A DNA stretch of 64,000 bases from Saccharomycopsis malanga (GCA_004014935.1 CP025323.1:248001-312000), one strand, 5' to 3'. Positions 19,551 to 28,808 are shown, counted from the first letter of the stretch. The notes: generated by a model not told the origin, from the sequence alone. Translations and numbers: made by a program.

Positions 19551-21587
19551 ATGTTGACTATCATTCAATATTTGATATCAACTGTATTAATCATCAGTAT
19601 AGTACAAGCAGCACCAGTGTCTGTAAAAAACGAGAGAGAAACACCAAACCTTAAAGTTCCTTTAAAACAATCCAATGGCCTTTATTTTGTCGATTTCGAG
19701 TTGGGTACGCCACCTCAGGAGCTCATGGCCTTGGTAGACACCGCATCCAGCCATTTATGGGTTTCTGCCATTCATCAAGACACTGCTTTCGGTTCCAAGT
19801 ATGTTTTCAGTCATGAAAGGTCATCCTCAAAAAACCCATCCAACAATGTTTTTGTCGAGTCTTCTGTGAGAGGCTTGGCTGGAGCTGGTGGGCAAATCAT
19901 GTATGATGTTTTCAACATGAAAGGCTATCAAGATGAAACGTCCGAAATGGTCGCTAAAGAGGTTCAAAGCATGCAATTTGGTGTCAATGTGAGAAAAACT
20001 AATGTTGGTGCTTCCTTAGGTTTATATAGCCATATAAGCAGTGAGAGTTTCTTGAAAACTTTTACTAAACAAGCAGCTATCAATTATCCAGGTTACGTTT
20101 TGAGCTTAGGTGGACCATCGTGTCCGTCGAATGCCTACATTCAATTTGGCCGCTCAAAAGGTCACAACTTTTCAACCTTTGCAATGGCTAAGAGCCACTT
20201 AGGATTTACTAAGCCAGCTCTCGATGTTGTTTCTATAACTACTGTAATCAACTCAACGTCAGTCAGTGTGTCCACCTCTGTTAATTCTATTGTTATTTTG
20301 GATAGCACTTTTACTGGAATTAAATTACCAACAGCCTATTTTGACTTGTTCAAAACCCAATTGACTGCTAAAGAAACTCAGTACGGTCTAGTTGTGGATT
20401 GTGCAAATGCTCAGTTTTCCTTGGCTGATACCTTAGACTTTACTTTTGACCATGCAAACCAAACTAAAAACACCATCCTGGTGCCACTTTCTATGCTTGT
20501 AAAGAGATCAGATCATATGTGCTATTTGGACGTTGAGCAGAATGAAGACACTAGTGACTTTAATGTTTATTTGGGCACAGCCTTCTTCAAATCTGTAACT
20601 ACGTACTTTGACTTTGGAAATATGGAAGTGGGATTTGAACAAGCAAAATCTATCGTATTGGCTAAAGAAAAAACAAAGAAAGACTTGTTTTCGCAGCAGC
20701 ATCGTTTACTTTACCGTAGAGCTTTTAGTTCGTTAAAAGGTAAGGCTTCTAGCTTTGGAAGCTCCATAAGAAATGTTTTTGGAGGTAGAAGACTGCCTGG
20801 AAGAAGCTCTTCGAGTCAGCCAGCTAATACTGGTGGTACACAACTTACTCGGGCAGGTGCTATCAGACGACCTAAAAGTTCCCCAGTCAACCATGATAAC
20901 CCACTAAATACTGGACCTGTTCAATTAACAAGAGCTGGCGCTATAAGAAGACCTGCTAAATCCTCTATAAACGAAAATGAACCACTAAATACTGGACCTG
21001 TTCAATTAACAAGAGCTGGCGCTATAAGAAGACCTGCTAAATCCTCTATTAACGAAAACGAACCACTCAATACTGGACCTGTTCAATTAACAAGAGCTGG
21101 CGCTATAAGAAGACCTGCTAAATCCTCTATTAACGAAAACGAACCACTCAATACTGGACCTGTTCAATTAACAAGAGCAAATGCTATTCGCAGAAAGCCT
21201 GTTCCTACTTCTAACGCAAATCCACCACCAGCTGACACAGTCATTAATCAAGCTACTGCCCCTGTTGTACCAAGCCAACCTGCATTAAAAAAGAGAGAGT
21301 TTTTGGAGAGCACCAAACCGCAATCTTTGATCTCATTCATAGTCAACTCTATTTATTCTGCCGCACAATCTTCTTTGCAATTGGATATGAAATCTGAAGA
21401 TCTGTCGATTTCTTGTCCAGTTTCTCAAGAAGCATTTCCAGCCTCAGCGACATCGGTGGCAAAAGATCTAGGTTCAGGAACATGGTATGTTTTGGGAAAC
21501 AAGAACTACACATCAGAAGGTGTATTTCCGTTAGCAAAATGTGTTTTACATACTCTCGAATCTAGTCTTTTGTTGGCTGTAAACTAG
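19551..21587 (+). CDS. Secreted pepsin-fold protein with altered active site and tandem repeats
   Basis: A 678-residue protein with a signal peptide (MLTIIQYLISTVLIISIVQAAP). Residues 44-375 follow the pepsin-type aspartic protease fold, including YFVDFELGTPPQELMALVDT near the start and FNVYLGTAFFKSVTTYFDF near the end. The first catalytic motif reads DTAS (Asp63) instead of DTGS. The second reads DSTF (Asp251) instead of D[ST]G[ST]. Loss of both glycines suggests weak or absent protease activity. From about residue 426 there are five tandem 27-residue units (NTGPVQLTRAGAIRRP and so on). A C-terminal domain with three Cys follows, with no GPI tail. Dibasic sites (KKR at about 582, RR in each repeat) could be Kex2 targets. 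Role unknown; binding or adhesion is one possibility. Confidence 0.8.
   Translation: MLTIIQYLISTVLIISIVQAAPVSVKNERETPNLKVPLKQSNGLYFVDFELGTPPQELMALVDTASSHLWVSAIHQDTAFGSKYVFSHERSSSKNPSNNVFVESSVRGLAGAGGQIMYDVFNMKGYQDETSEMVAKEVQSMQFGVNVRKTNVGASLGLYSHISSESFLKTFTKQAAINYPGYVLSLGGPSCPSNAYIQFGRSKGHNFSTFAMAKSHLGFTKPALDVVSITTVINSTSVSVSTSVNSIVILDSTFTGIKLPTAYFDLFKTQLTAKETQYGLVVDCANAQFSLADTLDFTFDHANQTKNTILVPLSMLVKRSDHMCYLDVEQNEDTSDFNVYLGTAFFKSVTTYFDFGNMEVGFEQAKSIVLAKEKTKKDLFSQQHRLLYRRAFSSLKGKASSFGSSIRNVFGGRRLPGRSSSSQPANTGGTQLTRAGAIRRPKSSPVNHDNPLNTGPVQLTRAGAIRRPAKSSINENEPLNTGPVQLTRAGAIRRPAKSSINENEPLNTGPVQLTRAGAIRRPAKSSINENEPLNTGPVQLTRANAIRRKPVPTSNANPPPADTVINQATAPVVPSQPALKKREFLESTKPQSLISFIVNSIYSAAQSSLQLDMKSEDLSISCPVSQEAFPASATSVAKDLGSGTWYVLGNKNYTSEGVFPLAKCVLHTLESSLLLAVN
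20826..21230 (+). repeat. Five tandem 81-bp coding repeats
   Basis: Units start at 20826, 20907, 20988, 21069 and 21150, each 81 bp (27 codons). They share NTGPVQLTRAGAIRRP followed by a variable acidic-polar linker. Units 2-4 are almost identical at DNA level. The first and last have diverged, as expected for an array expanding by slippage or unequal exchange from its middle. All units stay in frame. Confidence 0.95.
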
Positions 21588-21793
21588 GCTCAGTGACTTT
21601 GGTATCTATTTGGTTTTTTTTTTTTTTTGCTGGTTATTATTATTAGTTCGTTTTTCTTTTATCTTTATTTTTGTTGCAAGTCAACAACATACTAGAAGTT
21701 GTTGGTATAGATTAGGTGTATACAATTGTAGAAAATGATATGCATTGATATACAAAAAAAAATGTTCGTAAATAGTCAATAGAAACCATACAG

Positions 21794-23347
21794 TCAGTAA
21801 ATACATAGTTTCAATCTGACAGCATAGTATCTGGCGATGACCCAAAAGGCCACGCCCAAGAAGCCTAGCATGCTGGTAAAGATGATAAAATTGTCGTAAC
21901 TTCTCTCCGATTTTCCAGAGCCTATAAATAAAGCGCTGATGGGCAATCCAACCAATGTGAATAACGAGACAACCAAGTAGCAAGTAGCGTACTTTTTCCC
22001 AAAATCCTCCACTCTACTTATTTGGCTTATACATAATGGAGATAAACTGAGAATAGCAGCAGTAGAGATCCCAAACAAGCATGAAAAAGCATATAACGCT
22101 CCGGAGTGCCCTCCGATAGGAAGCCATATAGTCAAGCAAAAAACAACTGAGAAGGACAACATAATAATCATGAGATTAAATTTTCCTACTTTATCCGAGC
22201 CATATCCTGCAAGTGCTCTAGCGAAGATACCTGCTACGTTCATAATCGTAATAAGAAGATATGCGGTATTTTCGGAATTGCCTTTGAAAATAGCATACGA
22301 GCCATAGTATGTGGTAGAAGTGAGAAAAAATACTTCTGAACATGAGACAGCAAGGGCACAAAAAATGAATTGCGGGTCTTTGAAAGCTTCGAAGTCAACA
22401 GTGTTTTTGATAAATTTATGAGCTTTTTGCCATATCAGCATTTGGATATCACCAGCAACATTTCCTTTGGCTTGTTTTTTAGGTGGAAACCTAGGTTGGA
22501 TTAAAAACACTGCGGCAAGGTCTAAACATCCTAATATTATGGCAAAGATCCTCATTGCCCACTGGAACCCCACAGTTGAATACAACTTTCGTAACATAAC
22601 AGGGAACACTGCGCCGCCGACAGAACCACCAACCGTAGCTAATCCCACAGCCATGCCTCTTTTTTTGTAAAAATAATGGGAAAGAATACCTAACAAAGAC
22701 GACATTTGAACTGCAGCGCCCAAACCATTGATCACGCCAAATGTGAGAATAAATTGGTAGATTTTGGTGCAGTTGGCTGTAGCAAAGATCCCAGAAAAAG
22801 TCAAAACAGTACCAAGAATAATAGGAATTCTTGGCCCCTGAGTATCGAAAACATGGCCAGTAAAAATTCCAAACAATAACGAAATGCAACCGTAAATGGA
22901 AAACACCCAACCAACAGCAGAAGCAGATACATTTGATAGCTGATGCTCCGAAATGTACGTTTCAATCGCAGATATACTGTTGGCAACACCAAAACAGTTT
23001 ATAAGTCCAAGAAATGACCCAAGAACCGCTAGCCATGCCTGTAGACCGCCTTCCGGGAAATCTATATTGTCATCTAAACCAGCGGTGACGGAAGACGAAC
23101 TGGCATCGATTCTAGAAGACTCAACAGAGCCCACATTATTTCTAGAAGATCCAGAGTTGACCTCGCTTCTAGAAGAGCCAATAGAACTGACATCATTTCT
23201 AGAAAATCTTCTCTGTCTTGCAGAGACTATGTTTTGAAGTTTATGTTCATTTTTTCCATCTTCAAGAGCAGAACTGTCAGCCTGCTTTTTCAGATAAAGC
23301 TTCAACTCGTTGAAAATTGTACCAAAAAACCCAGCAGTAGGATGCAT
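21794..23347 (-). CDS. MFS monocarboxylate transporter-like permease (MCH family)
   Basis: A 517-residue member of the major facilitator superfamily. Residues 1-90 are hydrophilic and Ser-rich, with repeated short blocks (SSIGSSRSEVNSGSSRNNV). The membrane domain opens with the motif DFPEGGLQAWLAVLGSFLGL, typical of yeast MCH/monocarboxylate porter-like proteins. About twelve hydrophobic segments follow, with the loop KKRGMAVGLATVGGSVGGAVFP between the two early pairs and GYGSDKVGKFN in the second half. S. cerevisiae Mch proteins do not carry classic monocarboxylates (Mch5 imports riboflavin), so the substrate cannot be read from the sequence. It is convergent with the protease-like gene upstream. 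Confidence 0.87.
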   Translation of the reverse strand: MHPTAGFFGTIFNELKLYLKKQADSSALEDGKNEHKLQNIVSARQRRFSRNDVSSIGSSRSEVNSGSSRNNVGSVESSRIDASSSSVTAGLDDNIDFPEGGLQAWLAVLGSFLGLINCFGVANSISAIETYISEHQLSNVSASAVGWVFSIYGCISLLFGIFTGHVFDTQGPRIPIILGTVLTFSGIFATANCTKIYQFILTFGVINGLGAAVQMSSLLGILSHYFYKKRGMAVGLATVGGSVGGAVFPVMLRKLYSTVGFQWAMRIFAIILGCLDLAAVFLIQPRFPPKKQAKGNVAGDIQMLIWQKAHKFIKNTVDFEAFKDPQFIFCALAVSCSEVFFLTSTTYYGSYAIFKGNSENTAYLLITIMNVAGIFARALAGYGSDKVGKFNLMIIMLSFSVVFCLTIWLPIGGHSGALYAFSCLFGISTAAILSLSPLCISQISRVEDFGKKYATCYLVVSLFTLVGLPISALFIGSGKSERSYDNFIIFTSMLGFLGVAFWVIARYYAVRLKLCIY

Positions 23348-23693
23348 CTGGAAAACTTCTAAACAATAATAGACTTTCTTTTTGGCTCTTTAAGCACCTA
23401 TTTCCATTCCAAGATCTTTATCCTACATGGTATGATTCATAAGATGCTCATGATAAATTCCACTTTCGCTTAACTGCGGGCTTATGCACGCCCCGGCAAA
23501 TGCCGCGGGTATCCGTCAAAGAAGAAATAAGTAAGTGTGATTAGTGTGATTATTGCATCGTTTTGCAGGAACGTGCAGCGCAAGGGCAAGATTTCCCGAA
23601 CATCATTAAGCTTAATATAAGAAACACATTTTAGGTGATGTGAGACACACTACTAACAGTCATAGTGACAAATAGATTGACATAGTATCAACA
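23348..23693. other. Divergent promoter region
   Basis: This is a shared 346 bp promoter between the permease gene and the gene at 23694. It includes a GC-rich patch (CGGCAAATGCCGCGGG near 23490-23510). No RNA gene or repeat is seen. Confidence 0.4.
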
Positions 23694-24758
23694 ATGGATA
23701 AGGAGGCGTCGTTTTCACATGCTATGAGTAAGCTTAGTGAGCCTGATCGGAAATCGTTTGAGTCAGCGTTGAAATTTTATGAGTTGGACCATAAATTGAC
23801 ACCAGAAGATAGGATTGCATTGAGGGATTATTATAAAGAAATAACAAACAAGATAGTGGCTGGGTCGTGGTTTTTATTTGGGGTAGGGTTTGGCTTTGTA
23901 TTTTACAAAAACCGGCGGGCCATTGCCATTGCTACTGAAAATGCGAAACGATTGTCGAGTCACAATTTGACTCAGGAGGAGATATTTAAGAATATTAAGA
24001 AAAAAAACAACTATGGTGTAAAGGGATTTTTGTCAGGTATTGTCACAATGCTTCTTGGGTCACCTCTTGTGAACTCATTGGCCCAATCAAGTGCTTCAGA
24101 CAATTTTAATGCAAAGGAAGAGCAACGGAAGCAGACCTCAAGCGTCCCAGAACTTGACAATGAGACGTTCGGTGGGGTTGATGATGCACTTAGCGAAGAA
24201 AACTCGTCTCAATTAACTAATGCTCAAAAAGTAGCTAAATTGGTTGGCTCCTCGTGGTCTGCAAAATGGGGTCTTTATTATGATTTGACCGTCAAAAATC
24301 CTGGTGCTGTAATAAAAGATCCAAGAGAGATAATGAGACATCGCTTGGAGCAAATGAAACAAGTACCGTCTTATCAACATGTTTCTAAACAACCAAATGG
24401 AAATTCGGATAATGCATTTTCTATCAATCCAGCAGTGTACGAACAGGACCAACAGGTTTATGAAAACAGCAATACACCAACCATATCAGGCCTCCCAGAA
24501 ATAAACGTTGCCCTGGAACGTTCAAGTGCTGATATTTCTGCCTCAGGTTTTGGAAACTACCGTGAAAACGATGATGTAAGCAACTGGGGTCTTCCTGCAG
24601 CAAACGCTGAAAATAGTAGTTCTAATAACCCTTCAAACAACACCCAGTATGCATCTGCGTGGGATAAGATTAGAACACCAAATTCGTCCAGTTCTGGAAG
24701 CATTGGGACAAGTGATGGATCCTCTTGGGACGAAATCAGAAGACGGAATGGAAAGTAG
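23694..24758 (+). CDS. Predicted mitochondrial membrane protein, function unknown
   Basis: A 354-residue protein. The first 50 residues are helical and charged (KLSEPDRKSFESALKFYELDH, LTPEDRIALRDYYKEI). A membrane span follows (about 56-75, VAGSWFLFGVGFGFVFYK), then a basic loop (KNRRAIAIATENAKR) and a second weakly hydrophobic segment (GFLSGIVTMLLGSPLVNSL). The C-terminal 200 residues are polar and disordered, with two similar SWDEIR/AWDKIR motifs near the end. The layout reminds me of the fungal Rci37/YIL077C-type mitochondrial proteins, but I am not sure of that link. No enzyme motif is seen. Confidence 0.6.
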   Translation: MDKEASFSHAMSKLSEPDRKSFESALKFYELDHKLTPEDRIALRDYYKEITNKIVAGSWFLFGVGFGFVFYKNRRAIAIATENAKRLSSHNLTQEEIFKNIKKKNNYGVKGFLSGIVTMLLGSPLVNSLAQSSASDNFNAKEEQRKQTSSVPELDNETFGGVDDALSEENSSQLTNAQKVAKLVGSSWSAKWGLYYDLTVKNPGAVIKDPREIMRHRLEQMKQVPSYQHVSKQPNGNSDNAFSINPAVYEQDQQVYENSNTPTISGLPEINVALERSSADISASGFGNYRENDDVSNWGLPAANAENSSSNNPSNNTQYASAWDKIRTPNSSSSGSIGTSDGSSWDEIRRRNGK

Positions 24759-25287
24759 TGTTGTGTGTTGTTTCTTGTAAATAGTAAGAGCTTGTTGTAA
24801 TTTTTATTTTCAACCCCTTTTTCATTTTGATAAGAAGCTAGTTTTTTATCAATTATTTGCCTTTTAGTTCTTTATTTTGGCCTTTAACAGTTGTTGGTTT
24901 CATTTCATATCTAGCTCAGCACATTTTAGGTTGTCAGCGGGTTAATTATGATTCTTCATTGGCCCTTTACATAGTAAGCATGGTTTTTTGTGTGAGGTAT
25001 AGTCAATGCTAATAATTAGAGACAAGCATTTTATCAAATATTATATAATATTCATGCCTAGCAAAACCAAATACTTTCAATTAATATATGTGTGTGTGAC
25101 ATAAAATTTGTTCTATACTTTTAGCCAAGTAAGTGCATCTAAAAATGTTGCAAAATGCGAATTTCAATTTATAATACAGCATATCGGTTAAGAAACCAAT
25201 GTTTTAAAGAATGGTTTATGAGTGGAGAAAGTCGGCTCGATAAACAATAGAGAGCAGTGAAGTTATTCGTATATATACAATCTTCAC

Positions 25288-25338
25288 AAACGGAACAGAT
25301 ATGTACTGGGCTCGAAGTAAAAGATTACTATTATTATC
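25288..25338 (+). mobile_element. SINE-like element, copy D (5'-truncated 3' end only)
   Basis: Only the family's 3' end is present: GATATGTACTGGGCTCGAAG, then AAAGATTACTATTATTATC. It is bracketed by perfect 13-base direct repeats ATACAATCTTCAC at 25275-25287 and 25339-25351. A short insert made of only the 3' end, with a clean target duplication, is what incomplete target-primed reverse transcription leaves. A CGTATATA just outside the left repeat resembles the family sequence but may be chance. Confidence 0.7.
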
Positions 25339-25493
25339 ATACAATCTTCACTCACAATGAAATATGTACCGAATTTCTGAACCTCAATAATAATGAGAAA
25401 ATAATACTGACATAACCATTATATTAATGAGCATAAAAAGTATTACCAATAAATCTGCGAAACTACAAAAATTCATTCAACCATATAAATGAG

Positions 25494-25553
25494 TACATTC
25501 TAATACCGTACATTCTAATACCGTACATTCTAATACCGTACATTCTAATACCT
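25494..25553 (+). repeat. Tandem repeat, 4 x 15 bp
   Basis: Four head-to-tail copies of TACATTCTAATACCG, identical except for the last base of the fourth. They lie 200 bp beyond the HAP43 stop codon in non-coding DNA. The unit length is a multiple of three only by chance, since the frames here are not protein-like. Confidence 0.9.
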
Positions 25554-25754
25554 AAATATGAAAAAATAATAATCATGAGCAAACACAGTGATAAAAACAA
25601 TAAAAAAATATATATAACCGAAAGCCTCAAAAAAAAATAATGGTAAATACCAAGAAGAAATATGCACCCCATTGTAAATAAATTGAAGATTTCATCTATG
25701 ATCACACAGCTACAATGTGGAGAAAATTGTACAACCATACAACTATTAAATCTC

Positions 25755-27734
25755 CTAGTTGTATAGTCTTCTGTCTAACTCCCTGAGAACATTGACTACT
25801 GACTGGACTTCAACCTGCATGCCTCTGGTAGTCAACTTACCCACCAATGAGTTGAAATCCATTTTCTTGAATTGCTCATGGCGACTAAGAGTCTTGTAAG
25901 CGTCAGAACAAGGAATAAAAAGCTGTTTTTCATTGCCTACTCCGGTCACGGTGGTTGACAGTGACAGAATGAGAGATTCAGAGGACACATTAGACGATCC
26001 TGTCAATGGCAATGAAGATGATGAGGATTCACTACTCGTACTGCTTTTAAAGATCGCCAGGGCTGTTAGTAAGGATGTTGAGGATGAGCGATGGATTTTT
26101 GGTTGTGTTGTAATTGGTTTACTCCTTTCATCGGAGACCTTCGAAGCAATTGTCGTACAAAACAAAGTTGACATTGGATCGCTTTGGCATTGAAGGCAAG
26201 TTCCTGGATTCCCAGTACATCCTGTCTTCTGACTCTCTTTAGCACTGAGATCTTTATTGTTACTATTTATCAATGACCAGCCATCTTTGCTTTCAGACGA
26301 ATAATTAGGAACAGTAAGCTCAGGACCTTGTGGAAGGAATCCATTGCTTGTCAAAGAAGGAGACGATTTGTATTGATTCAACTCCACAGTCGGTCCCGGG
26401 TGTAAAACATGGAGCTTCTCTTTCTTACTAATCTCAGCATTATTGTTGTTAGCCGAAAGTATTGGCGGAAGTTTGGAGTCTTCCTTATGAGGCTCTCCGG
26501 AAGCAGCAGTGATAGAATTCTTTGCCTCTCTCAGGGCTTCACGACAGACACAAGGAGAGTTGTCAGAGCAGAAACCGCATGGCTCAATGTGATCTTTTGA
26601 TACAAAGCTTTTGAACAAATCATTGTTTGAAAAAATATCAGACAGTGATTTGCTAACAGTTGCTTCGGGGTTAACTTCGTAACTTTCGGAGTAGGTAGTT
26701 TTGATTTTGTCAACACGCTTTGACTCCTTAGTCTTCTGGAAAAACTTGTTAAGCTTCTGTTGCTTTGCCGAGCGTTTATCTAACAAAGAATTGGAGCTGT
26801 TTCCAAATTGGTACGTGAAATCAATCTCCTTTTCTGATTGTTCATGTTTTCTTTTCAAAGGAACTGCTTCCAATGGTTTAAAACCCTGTATAACATTATT
26901 TTGTCGCTGCTTCTCGGTTCTATTATGTTCTTCGATGATAGAAGCTGCTTTATTAGCAGAGCTCTTGATACCAATAGTCTCACAGATACAATCATCTTTA
27001 TCGCAAGCACCGCAATTTCCATCGTCTGCTGTTGAAGGAAACGGACTGGCGTGTTGACTGGAAGGCGTTGGAAGTGAACTTACAGAGTTTGCAGCAGAAC
27101 CTGATGTAAAGTTTGCACTGCTGTTAGAATTGCCACTATAGGCAAATGGCGATGGGGTATTGGTGAAAGGGGAAAAGCCAGGAGACCCGCTATTATTATA
27201 TCCTAAAGAAGGCCGTCTTTGTTGAAGCTGTTTGATCAATATATTCTTGTCTTCCAAAGACTTTTCCAAATAGGTAATCTTAGCACTTAGATTGGAAATA
27301 ATGTCGGACGAGTCAGTCTGGTCAGCATACGGAGAAACACCATTTGGATTGTTGATTAATCGGTTTTTACAGCTCGGGCATTGTTTGATTTTCAACTGTT
27401 CTGTGAGCTGCGCAACTTTGACTAATAACGACTTCTTTTCCAAGACAATATTATTGAAGTTTTTGTTCAATATACTGTAATCATTATTGACATTTGTAAG
27501 ACTTATTTCTATTCTGTTTCTTTCACTCTTCAACTCCGACATGCTCTGTTCAAGCTCCTGGATCTTGTTTGCCTTACGCTCTCTAAATGCTCGTTGTGCT
27601 GCTCGATTCTGGGCCTTACGCTTCGTTGTCGGAGTGTCCAAGCTCGGCTTTCTTCCAGGCTTTGGTCTCGGCGGTAGAACCCACGTTTTGGACGTCAGAA
27701 TTTTGATGCTCTCGCTTGTGGCCGATGAAGACAT
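25755..27734 (-). CDS. HAP43: bZIP iron-responsive regulator, HAP43/HapX type
   Basis: A 659-residue nuclear factor. It starts at the ATG at 27734, since the frame is open a little further only from a TTG. Residues 17-30 (TWVLPPRPKPGRKP) are the Hap4-like segment that docks on the CCAAT-binding Hap2/3/5 complex. Residues 37-75 are a bZIP (KRKAQNRAAQRAFRERKANK and a leucine zipper, coiled coil to about 115). Cysteine-rich clusters follow: CPSC, CGACDKDDCICE, CGFCSDNSPCVC and CTGNPGTCLQCQ. In HapX/Hap43 these sense iron or Fe-S status. Known members repress iron-consuming genes under iron starvation. This combination separates it from S. cerevisiae Hap4 and Yap5. Confidence 0.9.
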   Translation of the reverse strand: MSSSATSESIKILTSKTWVLPPRPKPGRKPSLDTPTTKRKAQNRAAQRAFRERKANKIQELEQSMSELKSERNRIEISLTNVNNDYSILNKNFNNIVLEKKSLLVKVAQLTEQLKIKQCPSCKNRLINNPNGVSPYADQTDSSDIISNLSAKITYLEKSLEDKNILIKQLQQRRPSLGYNNSGSPGFSPFTNTPSPFAYSGNSNSSANFTSGSAANSVSSLPTPSSQHASPFPSTADDGNCGACDKDDCICETIGIKSSANKAASIIEEHNRTEKQRQNNVIQGFKPLEAVPLKRKHEQSEKEIDFTYQFGNSSNSLLDKRSAKQQKLNKFFQKTKESKRVDKIKTTYSESYEVNPEATVSKSLSDIFSNNDLFKSFVSKDHIEPCGFCSDNSPCVCREALREAKNSITAASGEPHKEDSKLPPILSANNNNAEISKKEKLHVLHPGPTVELNQYKSSPSLTSNGFLPQGPELTVPNYSSESKDGWSLINSNNKDLSAKESQKTGCTGNPGTCLQCQSDPMSTLFCTTIASKVSDERSKPITTQPKIHRSSSTSLLTALAIFKSSTSSESSSSSLPLTGSSNVSSESLILSLSTTVTGVGNEKQLFIPCSDAYKTLSRHEQFKKMDFNSLVGKLTTRGMQVEVQSVVNVLRELDRRLYN

Positions 27735-28007
27735 TATTGATGCTAACTGGTCCAATATAAATTACTCAACTAACTAAGCGAACCTGGACTTCAAATGTAT
27801 TTTCACCTCGCAGTATATGCAAATCACAACTGATGTCGTCACCGTCGCAGTAAGCACGCTGCGCGTAGCGATTGTATAATAATCCTAAAAGAGATATTAG
27901 CACTTTTTAGCTTCATCCCGGATTTCAATCATCTTATATTAAGGCAAACTCGGGGTGTCAAATAAAACCAAAATGCTAGAAAAGAAAAAAAAGAAAATGA
28001 TGCAGGG

Positions 28008-28075
28008 CACGTGATATGCAAGTAAGTTATCTTTTCCATCTGGAGAGTCACATGTGCATGTATGGTGCATTATCT
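28008..28075 (-). promoter_or_regulatory. CACGTG and two GATA-type sites upstream of HAP43
   Basis: CACGTG lies at 28008-28013. AAAAGATAA occurs on the gene's strand at two places, whose complement TTATCT is at 28027-28032 and 28070-28075, about 275-340 bases before the HAP43 ATG. In Candida albicans the GATA factor Sfu1 represses HAP43 when iron is plentiful, and Cbf1-type factors use CACGTG. The functional link here is inference. Confidence 0.4.
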
Positions 28076-28284
28076 TTTTGATCAGAGAGAGATCCCAATG
28101 TATGGGTATCAATTGTCAATCATAATATATTTTTTTTCAAGTTTATTCCACAACTTTTTATTTTTTTGTAATTTCGTGTTTGTTTACTTTTATTTTCTCT
28201 TTTGCATTTGTATTGAAGGCTGCTATATAAAGTGACTTTCTGAAGCCATTGAGTTCCATTTTATGCTTGTGAGGTATCTCTACT

Positions 28285-28505
28285 AATAAATAATATCTTA
28301 TATTTAGAGCCCAGTACATATCAGTTTCGTATATACGCGCCATGTCTAAAGGGGCTTGGTAAAGCTCAATCATGTCCTTTTGATCATAGTTGGATCACCA
28401 ATGTTCCTGTTAGGTCTTTTTTTTCTTCTTCGAAAGTGCTATCTGCTGAATTATCCTGCCAGGTCTTTTTCTCTTCTATGAGAAAAAGACCATACGGCAG
28501 CGGCA
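28285..28505 (-). mobile_element. SINE-like element, copy C (subfamily II)
   Basis: On the reverse strand: a hairpin (28491-28462), then GACCTGGCAGGATAATTCAG, AGCACTTTCGAAGAAG and GACCTAACAGGAAC. A block shared only with copy F follows (GGTGATCCAACTATGATC, AAAAGGACATGATTG). The common 3' end is TTTACCAAGCCCCTTTAGAC, GCGCGTATATACGAAACTG, GATATGTACTGGGCTC and a TATTATTTATTA tail. Perfect 11-base direct repeats GTATCTCTACT flank it at 28274-28284 and 28506-28516. Confidence 0.8.
28462..28491. repeat. Perfect 12-bp inverted repeat (hairpin) in copy C
   Basis: GGTCTTTTTCTC at 28462-28473 and GAGAAAAAGACC at 28480-28491 surround a 6-base loop. It lies at the 5' end of SINE-like copy C and would fold at the start of its transcript. 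It probably arose from inverted pieces of the head sequence. Confidence 0.7.
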
Positions 28506-28808
28506 GTATCTCTACTTTGTTAGAGTGTAAAGTATCAAAGCTATACGCTTATTGAATAATGATAAATGATACAAATATATAGTGGTAAGAAATTCTTGTT
28601 TTCGATCCATTTCTGCAGGGTTTGGTCAACATTTGAGCCCAGATTGAATGTAGTGGAAGTGGATTATAGCGTCCATGTAACACAATATTATATGTTTTAC
28701 GTAATTTTCGGTATTGCTAAGAGTTAGTATGCCTATATCTCTTGATTATTTCTTACACTTGAGAATTTGCAATGCAAAATCGTAAATTGATTATAAACTC
28801 AGCAAATA

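Larger units (their letters stand above)
24759..25754. other. Intergenic with truncated SINE-like copy and 15-bp tandem repeat
   Basis: These are the convergent 3' ends of the mitochondrial-protein gene and HAP43. It contains the truncated repeat copy D (25288-25338) and the 4 x 15 bp array (25494-25553). No gene is seen. Confidence 0.5.
27735..28808. other. Intergenic with HAP43 promoter and SINE-like copy C
   Basis: The left part is the HAP43 promoter with the sites listed separately. 28285-28505 is repeat copy C. 28517-28808 is the 3' flank of TSR4. No protein-like frame is seen. Confidence 0.5.
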
